This document shows, in pieces, positions 6,446 to 13,258 of a stretch of 35,354 bases of DNA. The first letter of the stretch is position 1. The number at the start of each line of letters is the position of its first letter. The stretch is from assembly GCA_043810515.1 (NCBI GenBank), contig JBDRNZ010000020.1, positions 1 through 35,354 on the forward strand, read 5' to 3'. This DNA comes from WJKQ01 sp043810515 (GTDB lineage Bacteria; Patescibacteriota; Gracilibacteria; UBA1369; LOWO2-01-FULL-3). The notes under the pieces are model-generated. The model ran no database searches, was not told where the DNA came from, and was given only the letters and a program-made list of their open reading frames with translations. The position numbers and the translations under genes are program-made.

Positions 6446-6727
6446 ATGAAAACTTACTCAAATTTCAAAAATAAACTACTAAAAGACAAAAAAGTGCGTA
6501 AAGCATACGACGCACTTGCCGCTGAATTTGTTATTGCTGAAGCGGTAATTGAAAAAAGGCTGGAAAAGGGAATGAGCCAAGCAGAACTTGCTAAAAAAAT
6601 CGGCACCAAGCAATCCGCCATATCGCGCCTTGAATCAGGCAATTACAATCCCAGCATAAAATTACTTGAAAAAGTGGCAAAGGCGCTTAATCTTAAGTTA
6701 ACTATTTCGCTTTTAAATCAGGCATAA
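6446..6727 (+). CDS. higA: XRE-family antitoxin (HigA-like)
   Basis: This is a 93-residue protein with a helix-turn-helix at residues about 38-92 (EKGMSQAELAKKIGTKQSAISRLESGNYNPSIKLLEKVAKAL). Its N-terminal helical part (about 1-35) probably contacts the toxin. It follows the HigB-like toxin by 23 bases. Antitoxins of this family bind and neutralise the toxin and repress their own operon; the palindrome at 6418-6435 is the obvious target. The expected leader is only about two bases and there is no Shine-Dalgarno sequence. Confidence 0.9.
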   Translation: MKTYSNFKNKLLKDKKVRKAYDALAAEFVIAEAVIEKRLEKGMSQAELAKKIGTKQSAISRLESGNYNPSIKLLEKVAKALNLKLTISLLNQA

Positions 6728-6739
6728 AAAACTAAAAAT

Positions 6740-7339
6740 CTATTTTCTCGCCCCAATAATCTGGTTTATCCAGACTTTTTCCTCATAAACAAACTCTTCG
6801 TCCTCGATTTCAAAAGCGCACGCCTCGATATCCCGCAAAACATGTTTTGGAAGATGATAAAAAGACTTTATGACGATCTCCCCGCCCTTTTCGGTCTTAA
6901 GTTTCGGGGCTTTTCTCTGGTTTATATTTGAAAAAATAAACCTTCCTCCATCTTTCAGCACGCGGTAGACTTCCTCAAAAGCCTTTTTGGGATTTTTTAA
7001 GTGAACAATGACGAACATCGCGGTCACCATATCAAAAGAGCCGTCTTCAAAAGGCAGATGCTCAATATCCGCAGCAACAGTTTCCACGTCAGGAAATTTT
7101 TTTTTGACAATTTTAAGCATTTTCTCGGAAATATCACAGGCCGTAACCTCCGCGCCCGCATTCCTCAAAATTCCGGTAATTCTTCCGGTTCCGCAACCCA
7201 CATCCAGAATGCGCTTCCCTTTCACGTCCCCAAGCATTTTCATAAAACTATCTTTTTCGAAACTGGACAAAAACTCCAATTTGGAATCATAAGCACCTGC
7301 GTACAGGTCGTAGCCTTCTTGTGAATTATAAACGGTCAT
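6740..7339 (-). CDS. Class I SAM-dependent methyltransferase
   Basis: This 199-residue protein has a Rossmann-type methyltransferase fold. Motif I is ILDVGCGTGRITG (residues about 44-56), motif II ends in ACDIS, motif III is VAADIEHLPFEDGSFDMV and the post-motif region is KKAFEEVYRVLKDGGRFIFSN. It resembles the Methyltransf_11/UbiE group, but the substrate cannot be told. The -10 box TATAAG lies exactly six bases before the ATG, so the mRNA should be leaderless. It is convergent with the antitoxin gene (12-base gap) and divergent from the small gene at 7374. Confidence 0.85.
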   Translation of the reverse strand: MTVYNSQEGYDLYAGAYDSKLEFLSSFEKDSFMKMLGDVKGKRILDVGCGTGRITGILRNAGAEVTACDISEKMLKIVKKKFPDVETVAADIEHLPFEDGSFDMVTAMFVIVHLKNPKKAFEEVYRVLKDGGRFIFSNINQRKAPKLKTEKGGEIVIKSFYHLPKHVLRDIEACAFEIEDEEFVYEEKVWINQIIGARK

Positions 7340-7345
7340 GATAGA

Positions 7346-7374
7346 CTTATAGCCTCATCATAAACCAAAAACAA
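7346..7374 (-). promoter_or_regulatory. Methyltransferase promoter (leaderless)
   Basis: On the minus strand TTGTTT and TATAAG are separated by 17 bases. The start of transcription falls on the A of the ATG at 7339. The -35 box touches the ATG of the divergent gene at 7374. Confidence 0.6.
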
Positions 7375-7748
7375 TGGGAGTTGGAGGAGAAAAAAAGCCA
7401 ATGCACGAGATAGCCGAAACCCGCGCCGCAGCCCGCGACGAAGCTTTTGAAGAGATAATCAACCGCGTAAAGCAATCCGGCGGCAATATTGAAAAAGATG
7501 AAACAACGCCTCTTTATACCGAAATCGGCTCGGAGGAATTTGAAACCGGCTCGCGAAGAATCGTTGAGTTCACCCTGAACAAAACAGATTTTCAGCTTGT
7601 CAGAGATGTTGAAAACTACGTTCTTCAGGGCGAAAGTCGCCAGAAACACCTCGAAGAACTCGAAGTCGCGCGCGTCAAAATCTCCATGAAAAAGAAGTCA
7701 GCTTACGAATCCGACTGGCAGACGGTCGACTTCGACGAAATGTTTTAG
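7374..7748 (+). CDS. Unknown small acidic protein
   Basis: This is a hydrophilic protein of 124 residues that I do not recognise. It has no membrane segment. Residues about 10-35 form a charged helix (AETRAAARDEAFEEIINRVKQ). Residues 45-95 contain possible strands (SRRIVEFTLNKTDFQLV). The C-terminus is YESDWQTVDFDEMF, a Trp/Asp-rich tail that could be a binding motif. A Cys- and Phe-rich minus-strand frame covers part of it, but that frame looks like the shadow because this one has normal coding composition. It ends three bases from the ybeY stop. Confidence 0.6.
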   Translation: MGVGGEKKPMHEIAETRAAARDEAFEEIINRVKQSGGNIEKDETTPLYTEIGSEEFETGSRRIVEFTLNKTDFQLVRDVENYVLQGESRQKHLEELEVARVKISMKKKSAYESDWQTVDFDEMF

Positions 7749-7751
7749 CCT

Positions 7752-8205
7752 CTAGCCCAAAATCTTCTTAGCCCACCCCTCCATTTCGTCCTCCTGTTTT
7801 TTTGTTTTATGGTCAAAGCCGAAAAGATGAAGCAGCCCGTGCGTAAACAAAACCTCAAGCTCTTCCTTCAGACTATGCCCCTTTTCCTTTGCCTGTTTTT
7901 TTCGCTGTATCAACCGAAATAAAAATATCACCGACAATCACATCACCTACCTCCTTTTCATATTCCGTAACCTCAAGATACGCGAAAGAAATCACGTCAG
8001 TAGGCTCATTTTTGCCCCTGTATTCGAGGTTCATGGCATGAATGGTCTTATCGCTCACAATTACAAGATCAATCTCGCCATCGCGCTTTAAAAGCGCCTT
8101 TTCGACTCTTGATTTCAGAACTTTGGAAAATTTATCGACGAGCTTTTGAAAGGCTGCTCCTGAAACTTTTACTTTTGTTTCGTTTGTGAAGTTGAATTTT
8201 AACAT
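7752..8205 (-). pseudogene. ybeY: ybeY endoribonuclease gene with a one-base frameshift
   Basis: YbeY is a metal-dependent endoribonuclease acting in 16S rRNA maturation and ribosome quality control. The first 100 or so residues read MLKFNFTNETKVKV to GDIFISVDTAKK, then the frame runs into TGKGKGA and a stop. In the neighbouring frame the protein continues as KKQAKEKGHSLKEELEVLFTHGLLHLFGFDH to KKILG, including the catalytic HxxxHxxxxxH motif. The frames meet at a run of seven A (T at 7896-7902 on the plus strand); six would keep the frame. The break could be a sequencing or assembly error, a true mutation, or slippage at the A-run that restores the protein. Combined length (about 150 residues) is normal. 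It is the last gene of the minus-strand operon. Confidence 0.9.
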
Positions 8206-8207
8206 GG

Positions 8208-9179
8208 TTATTTAAGCCATAAATTATCATAGGTTTCCCACTCGTTCTCATCTATTTCCCAGTAAGGATAAATCGCTACGCCCGCAAAACTGTCCTCGTT
8301 GCTTCTTATATTATTAAGCCCGCTTACGATTCCGGCAAGTCCATTTTTAACATTTTCAGCATCGGGATTAAACCCTTCTTTTTCATCCTCATAAGCAGGA
8401 ATCGCTATAAAAACCTCTTTATCGGGAATAAGATTCGTAACTCTTATCGTCTGCTCTTTCACAAACCATCTGTAAATAAACCCATGATCAATGCCGGTAT
8501 CATACACCATCACGATTATCTGATCAGCGTATTTTGCAACATTTTTATAATTTACCTCGGAATTATAATTTTCAAATTCAAAAACATGTTCGGTAAACCA
8601 CAGAAAAGATTGTGGAATAAATTCGGCCAGAGCCACGGAGAGCGTATACTGCTCAGGAATTTCCTCGCGGACATCCTTCAGCAAATTTATAAAATCCGCG
8701 TCCTCATCCCAGACCGGCTCAATATCGAAATGTATGCCGTTAAAACCGACCATACGCGTCAGAATCGTGCAAAGACTGACAATATTATGCCGAACTTTTT
8801 CATCAGATAAATCAATTTTGCTTCTCACCTGACCCAGCCATGCCTGAAAATGTATGCTGCTGTCGAATCTATTCGCTTTATCAACGAAATTGACAGCATA
8901 TTGGTACGTAACCGGATCAACCGTTCCATCGGGCTTCAGCGGGCCTACATGAACAAACACAGTGTCTATATCATGACTTTTTAAATCAAGAACGAGATTT
9001 TGTACCTCGGAATCGCCCTTGCTGTCCCCTACCCATTCATGACCTATCCATATCGCGTTATGGTCTTTGTTGAAAGCATATCCCGGCTGGTTTGATGAAA
9101 GCCCTAAAACCCATACCCACACCATGGCAGCGGAAATTAAAAACAGACCTACAATCGTCATTTTCCACCAGCTTCGCAT
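8208..9179 (-). CDS. Membrane-anchored GH18-like glycoside hydrolase
   Basis: This 323-residue protein has an N-terminal membrane anchor (residues 8-27) and then a TIM-barrel-like domain. The segment GFNGIHFDIEPVWDEDADF (about 145-164) matches the strand-4 active-site region of GH18-like enzymes (DxE type, with Asp152 and Glu154 as likely catalytic residues). Other barrel strands show as DTVFVHVG, IHFQAWLG, YTLSVALAEF, QIIVMVYDTG and EVFIAIPAYED. GH18-type domains cleave or bind GlcNAc polymers; here a cell-wall or surface glycan target is possible, but the family also includes non-catalytic members. It overlaps no gene: the spacing is one base to the RNA methyltransferase and two to ybeY. 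Confidence 0.7.
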   Translation of the reverse strand: MRSWWKMTIVGLFLISAAMVWVWVLGLSSNQPGYAFNKDHNAIWIGHEWVGDSKGDSEVQNLVLDLKSHDIDTVFVHVGPLKPDGTVDPVTYQYAVNFVDKANRFDSSIHFQAWLGQVRSKIDLSDEKVRHNIVSLCTILTRMVGFNGIHFDIEPVWDEDADFINLLKDVREEIPEQYTLSVALAEFIPQSFLWFTEHVFEFENYNSEVNYKNVAKYADQIIVMVYDTGIDHGFIYRWFVKEQTIRVTNLIPDKEVFIAIPAYEDEKEGFNPDAENVKNGLAGIVSGLNNIRSNEDSFAGVAIYPYWEIDENEWETYDNLWLK

Positions 9180-9180
9180 A

Positions 9181-9711
9181 TTACTGTGTTAATTTTTTTA
9201 AAACTTCGTACATTATAATCCCATAACACGTCGCAACATTCAAAGAATTTGCACGTCCAAGCATGGGCACGTACACGGACATATCAACATTCTCCATAAC
9301 CTCGTCTGAAATTCCCTCAACTTCATGCCCGAAAACAAAACAAACCGGAAATCTGTAATCCGCTTTATCATAAGTCACGGCACCATGCGCGAGCTCAACC
9401 GCAACTGTCAAAACACCTTTTTTCTTCAGATCCTTGATAACTTCAACGGCATTTTCATGATACTCAAACGGTACGGTTTCCTCTGCCCCAAGTGCCGTTT
9501 TTGAAATTTCTTTTCGCGGCGGACATCCGGTTATCCCGCACAAATAAAGCTTTTCGAGAAGCACGGCATCCGAAGTTCTGAAAATAGCACCGACGTTATA
9601 AAGACTTCTCACGTTGTCGGCCACGGCAAAAATCGGATTCCGCTTTTTAGCCGTAACTTCCTCTACGCTCGGCTTGCCCGACTGAATTTCCTCATGAGTC
9701 AGCTTCTTCAT
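9181..9711 (-). CDS. SpoU/TrmH-family RNA 2'-O-methyltransferase
   Basis: This 176-residue protein carries all three SPOUT motifs of the SpoU class: NVGAIFRTSDA (motif 1), FVFGHEVEGISDEVM (motif 2) and VPMLGRANSLNVATCYGIIMYE (motif 3), which form the trefoil knot that binds SAM. It methylates a ribose 2'-OH in tRNA or rRNA; the exact target is not evident. No extra N-terminal RNA-binding domain is present, so it is a minimal form. Its ATG lies 20 bases inside the end of the FG-GAP gene, indicating co-transcription and possible translational coupling. Confidence 0.93.
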   Translation of the reverse strand: MKKLTHEEIQSGKPSVEEVTAKKRNPIFAVADNVRSLYNVGAIFRTSDAVLLEKLYLCGITGCPPRKEISKTALGAEETVPFEYHENAVEVIKDLKKKGVLTVAVELAHGAVTYDKADYRFPVCFVFGHEVEGISDEVMENVDMSVYVPMLGRANSLNVATCYGIIMYEVLKKLTQ

Positions 9712-11806
9712 TTACTTCATTTACGGATATGGAATTTAAATATTTTTCAGTTCTGTTGACCATTTCGGTCAGCTCGTCTTTGGTAATATTTTCGTCAGGC
9801 CTGAAAGCATCACTGTCATCAATAATCCCCTTTTCAACTGAAAAGTTCACATAGCGCGGATACCACCACATATACGAAATTCTCGCGTCAACATCGTCAA
9901 AATATGAAAACTGGCTATTAAGCTTTTCCAGAGATCCCAAGACGTCTATCAGTTCAAATCTGTATTTTGGCGGAATAAGATCGTTTGCCGAAAGAATAAC
10001 CTTGAGAGCCTGTATTCTTGATACCGGAAGCTCGTCATGAAATGGACTATTTTCCTCGTTTTGATAACCGTTTATAAGGCCCAGCATTGTTCCCACCGTA
10101 ATATCCTCAAAATATATATCGTCCGGCTGAATATCCGGATAAAGAATTACGTTTGGTTCAAGCTGTAAACCGTCATAAGAAGACATCGCAATAAAATTAA
10201 AAAGACAGAACTCTTTATAGTCATAACATTTTTTTATATTTTCGGCCTTCTTATTCTTAAGATCAAATCTTGTCAGAACATAATTTATAAACTCTCCCCT
10301 ACTGATATAATTTCTGTCAACAACAGGCTTTTCAACTCCAAACGGAGGATTTTGTCCCAGCATGACAAACACTTTTCCTTCATTCGCATAACGCGTTGTA
10401 TCAGAATATCTAGAACCTATAGCCAGATCTTTATAAAGGTCTCCGTTAAAATCCAAAACGGCAATGCTGTAGCCGAACCAGTCATCAGCATTTTCACCGT
10501 GAATAACGGACGTAATGTCATTATCGTTTATATTATGCATAAATTTTTCGTCCATTCTGTTGCTATATAGCACATACACAGCTCCTGCATCGGAACTCGA
10601 ACTACCGCCTATACCGGGAGCACCGATAACAATATCGGCTTTTCTGTCATAATTTATATCCTGAACGATAAGCCCGGCTCCGGGCACGTTTTCGTCCATC
10701 TTGCCGCCAACGATCATATCGACAACATGGTCAAACGTCTCTGCTCCATAATAAAACGAAACCTCAGCCATATTTCTGTCGCCTGCGAACGGGAAAGTTC
10801 CGACTCCGAGATCGTCCTTGCCGTCTCCGTCCAGATCGCCCGAAGCTAATGAAAAACCAAACCAGCCATTGCTATAAATACCCGCGAGGGTAACGGCTGG
10901 GGTTACTATCGCCGTTTTTGGAATTTCAGTTCCATCATACAAATATACTTTCCCGGATTGTTCTGCGTCATCGTTATCGGCGAAATAGGCACCGATCGCA
11001 ACATCATTTTTATAATCCCCCATAAAATCCCCGCCGGTTATTGAAGACCCGAATCTTTCTCCGGCGCTCTGTCCGTGAAAAATATACTTTATCTTATAGG
11101 ATAGCCCCTCAGGCATACCAAGGTGTACATAGACAGAGCCCGTTTTACCGTTGGTTGACGTATATGAAAAGGGAGCGCCTGCTAGAAGATCATCTATACC
11201 GTCATTGTTAAAATCCAGGGTATACAGTGATAACCCGAACCAGTCACCGTCACGAGACCCTGTGAGCTCCATATCCGGCTTATTAAAGGCAAGATCTATA
11301 GATTGACTACCCCAATTCGCTTTGCCATAAAAAACATATACCTTACCGGGCCTGCCGTTCATTGGATACGAATAAGAATTGAATGCTCCTACAGCAAGAT
11401 CCGTGTACCCATCATGGTTGTAATCGCCTGCAGAAAGGGAAGATCCCAGTTGGTCACCGGAATGGCTGCCTAAAATCAAAACATCCGGCGGTATATTAAA
11501 AAGATCAATCGCGCCTCCATCCCTGCTTCTGGAGCCGAAAATTATGGAAACGGAACCGTTCCAGTCTTTTGATTTTGAGGATGAAAAAGGAGAGCCAATA
11601 GCGAGATCGTCAACACCGTCACCATTAAAATCCCCGGCTGCCATAGCCGCCCCGAACTGTCCGGATTGCTGCCCGCCTAAAAGCTCTATTTTATGAGCGT
11701 CGGTAGACACGAAAGATTCATAAATATAATTGCCGGCTACGGCCGTATTTATCACAAAAAATAAAATAAAAACCGTAAAAAACAAAAAATACTTACCGGA
11801 TTTCAT
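9692..11806 (-). CDS. Exported FG-GAP repeat surface protein with SLH-like C-terminus
   Basis: This 704-residue protein starts with a signal peptide (residues about 1-25). Residues about 38-480 hold seven FG-GAP repeats, seen as recurring phrases such as AAGDFNGDGVDDLAIGSP, SAGDYNHDGYTDLAVGA and ASGDLDGDGKDDLGVGTF. They would fold into a calcium-binding integrin-alpha-like beta-propeller. The C-terminal 200 residues (YISRGEFINYVLTRFDL, PVSRIQALKVILSANDLI, FRPDENITKDELTEMVNRTE) resemble degenerate SLH modules, which anchor proteins to cell wall polymers or S-layers. A surface adhesion role is inferred. It is one of at least two genes here ending in TGA, and it overlaps the next gene by 20 bases. 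Confidence 0.8.
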   Translation of the reverse strand: MKSGKYFLFFTVFILFFVINTAVAGNYIYESFVSTDAHKIELLGGQQSGQFGAAMAAGDFNGDGVDDLAIGSPFSSSKSKDWNGSVSIIFGSRSRDGGAIDLFNIPPDVLILGSHSGDQLGSSLSAGDYNHDGYTDLAVGAFNSYSYPMNGRPGKVYVFYGKANWGSQSIDLAFNKPDMELTGSRDGDWFGLSLYTLDFNNDGIDDLLAGAPFSYTSTNGKTGSVYVHLGMPEGLSYKIKYIFHGQSAGERFGSSITGGDFMGDYKNDVAIGAYFADNDDAEQSGKVYLYDGTEIPKTAIVTPAVTLAGIYSNGWFGFSLASGDLDGDGKDDLGVGTFPFAGDRNMAEVSFYYGAETFDHVVDMIVGGKMDENVPGAGLIVQDINYDRKADIVIGAPGIGGSSSSDAGAVYVLYSNRMDEKFMHNINDNDITSVIHGENADDWFGYSIAVLDFNGDLYKDLAIGSRYSDTTRYANEGKVFVMLGQNPPFGVEKPVVDRNYISRGEFINYVLTRFDLKNKKAENIKKCYDYKEFCLFNFIAMSSYDGLQLEPNVILYPDIQPDDIYFEDITVGTMLGLINGYQNEENSPFHDELPVSRIQALKVILSANDLIPPKYRFELIDVLGSLEKLNSQFSYFDDVDARISYMWWYPRYVNFSVEKGIIDDSDAFRPDENITKDELTEMVNRTEKYLNSISVNEVNEEADS

Positions 11807-11914
11807 AGAAATGCATAAGGGAATAGAGCGTCCTACATTATTATCTCATAACGCGTGAAAGTAAAGATAACCAACTGGACAACAAAAACGGTACAGAGTA
11901 AAATCATGTCAACA

Positions 11915-11972
11915 TTGTCTACTATATGTCTATACCTTGTCTATGGACATATAGTAGACAACAAGTAGACAA
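11915..11972. repeat. Long inverted repeat with TGTCTAC/GTAGACA sites in the HTH-gene promoter region
   Basis: A perfect 16-bp inverted repeat (arms 11915-11930 and 11946-11961, TTGTCTACTATATGTC and its complement) encloses a 15-base loop that itself contains another TTGTCTAT. A further GTAGACAA lies at 11965-11972. A TATAGT, a good -10 match, sits inside the right arm. The array ends 16 bases before the ATG of the HTH protein and fits an operator bound by that protein. The rest of the gap 11807-11914 shows no clear feature apart from a weak minus-strand -10-like TAATAA for the FG-GAP gene. Confidence 0.85.
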
Positions 11973-11987
11973 TACTTAAAGATTAAA

Positions 11988-12626
11988 ATGGAAATTGGTA
12001 ATTATAGTTTGGACCGAAAAGCGGCTGGAAAAGTACTAAAAGTGTCGATCCGGACAGTGGATCGTTATGTTAAAGCCAAAAAAATATCAAGTAAGGTGAT
12101 AAATGGGAGAATATGGCTTGATAAAAAAGAAGTTGTTAGGTTTCGTGACCTAGTAGGTCAGCGAGGTACGGTAGACGCTGTCGACATGTCTACACCTAAA
12201 ATGTCTATAGACGATAGTGTCGACATGGTAGACAACGTCGAGCTGATTGATGGCGACAACCTGTCTACATTCGCAACAAAAAAAAGATCCCGCTCCGGCG
12301 AAAACGCTGTCTACAAAAACCTTTTTAACGAATTGAAAGAGGAGGTCCGTGAAAAACAGGAAAGACTGGAAATAGCAAATTACAGAGTGGGACAGCTTGA
12401 AGCCCAGGTAAAAAATAGCATTCCAATGCTTGAATATCATCGGGAAAAATTTACCGCCCGCCGTCAGGAGGAGGAGCTTTCGGAAAAAATTTCACAGCAG
12501 GAAAGCGTGATTACGCGGCTTGCCAAGAAGCTTAAATACGAAAAAATAAGCAAACGGATGTTCTTGGTTATCCTCATGATAATCATAGCGCTTCAGCCCC
12601 TTTGGCTTATCTTGATATACAAATAG
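11988..12626 (+). CDS. Tail-anchored helix-turn-helix coiled-coil protein
   Basis: This 212-residue protein has a plan I cannot assign to a named family. Residues about 5-55 form a MerR/excisionase-like helix-turn-helix (LDRKAAGKVLKVSIRTVDRYVKAKKI, then a wing NGRIWLDKKEVVRFRDLV). Residues 60-100 are an acidic linker with repeated Val-Asp (VDAVDM, SVDMVDNVE). Residues about 105-185 are a long charged coiled coil. Residues about 189-210 form one C-terminal membrane helix (FLVILMIIIALQPLWLILIY). It should therefore bind DNA in the cytoplasm as a dimer while held at the membrane. Its promoter and its own linker-coding DNA are filled with TGTCTAC-type sites, which makes self-binding likely. It has no Shine-Dalgarno sequence. 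DNA-membrane tethering and autoregulation are inference. Confidence 0.7.
   Translation: MEIGNYSLDRKAAGKVLKVSIRTVDRYVKAKKISSKVINGRIWLDKKEVVRFRDLVGQRGTVDAVDMSTPKMSIDDSVDMVDNVELIDGDNLSTFATKKRSRSGENAVYKNLFNELKEEVREKQERLEIANYRVGQLEAQVKNSIPMLEYHREKFTARRQEEELSEKISQQESVITRLAKKLKYEKISKRMFLVILMIIIALQPLWLILIYK
12171..12315. repeat. TGTCTAC-type site array inside the HTH coding region
   Basis: Sites are GTAGACG 12171, TGTCGACA 12179, TGTCTAC 12187, the palindrome GTCTATAGAC 12203-12212, TGTCGACA 12218, GTAGACA 12228, TGTCTAC 12262 and TGTCTAC 12308. They occur in both orientations and in more than one reading phase (ATG TCT ACA versus GCT GTC TAC), so they are not simply the result of a repeated peptide. 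Confidence 0.75.
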
Positions 12627-12636
12627 GGGAGAGTGA

Positions 12637-13257
12637 TCAGTTTATTTGTATAACATCCTTCCGCGTTTTCTCTATGCTTAAATTCGAAAAGCTCTCCTTG
12701 ATCCGGTCAAAAATTCCACCAGGAATTTCCAGAATATCAAGAATCGTTGAGCCGTCACCAATTATATTGAACACATAAGGAGTGGAAAGAATGCTTCCGT
12801 TTAGTAAAATCTGCCCCTGGGGAAGTGTGTCAAAGCCGACAGTCTGATTTGTGATTCTGATGTTATTCACGCTCACGGCCTGCGCGCCGGAATTGAAAAA
12901 TTCGTTTACAAGATCAACAATCCAGGGCGTTGTAATTTTTCCGTCTATCGTTATGGATAAACCCTGGCCAAAAACAGGGGACAAACCGCTCAGTTTTTTG
13001 TACTTGAGTATTTCGTTCTCAATAGAGTCAAGGGCCGCGGTTTGGTCGGCAAACTGATCCAGAGTGTTTTGAAGATCAGATATTTCGGTGCGTAAATCCT
13101 CATTTTTTTCTTTTAATATCATTATTTCCTGAAAAACATTGCTCCGGCTGTCCCTTATAAGATCATCTTTGATGCCACCCAGTGACCTTACCTGAACCGG
13201 AATGGCGATGCCGAGCAGAATAGCTGCTGCGAATATATAAATTTTACTGTTGGTCAT
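12637..13257 (-). CDS. DUF881 family protein (second copy)
   Basis: This 206-residue protein has one N-terminal membrane helix, a coiled coil (about 35-75, MILKEKNEDLRTEISDLQNTLDQF) and a C-terminal alpha/beta domain typical of DUF881. It has SGAQAVSVNNIRITNQT followed by ILLNGSILSTPYVFNIIGD. DUF881 genes lie near cell-division genes in Firmicutes and Actinobacteria; their molecular role is unknown. The start at ATG 13257 is preferred over the upstream TTG, and it then begins one base after the stop of the first copy. It ends in TGA. An inverted repeat (TATACAAATA, 12616-12625 and 12643-12652) lies over the convergent gene ends. Confidence 0.85.
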   Translation of the reverse strand: MTNSKIYIFAAAILLGIAIPVQVRSLGGIKDDLIRDSRSNVFQEIMILKEKNEDLRTEISDLQNTLDQFADQTAALDSIENEILKYKKLSGLSPVFGQGLSITIDGKITTPWIVDLVNEFFNSGAQAVSVNNIRITNQTVGFDTLPQGQILLNGSILSTPYVFNIIGDGSTILDILEIPGGIFDRIKESFSNLSIEKTRKDVIQIN

Positions 13258-13258
13258 G

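Noticed and set aside
7347..7649. Minus-strand 100-residue frame opposite the gene at 7374
   Set aside because: It overlaps the methyltransferase promoter and its composition (many Phe and Cys) is that of a complementary shadow.
9692..9694. TGA recoded as glycine, as in Gracilibacteria
   Set aside because: TGA ends the FG-GAP and the second DUF881 genes at plausible places, and no conserved gene here needs an in-frame TGA.
11915..12315. CRISPR array or phage attachment site
   Set aside because: The repeats are short, in both orientations and unevenly spaced, and they lie partly inside a gene, so neither a CRISPR nor a typical att site fits.
12616..12652. Inverted repeat TATACAAATA/TATTTGTATA as terminator between convergent genes
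   Set aside because: The stem is AT-only with a 17-base loop and no T-run on either side, so it is not a convincing intrinsic terminator.
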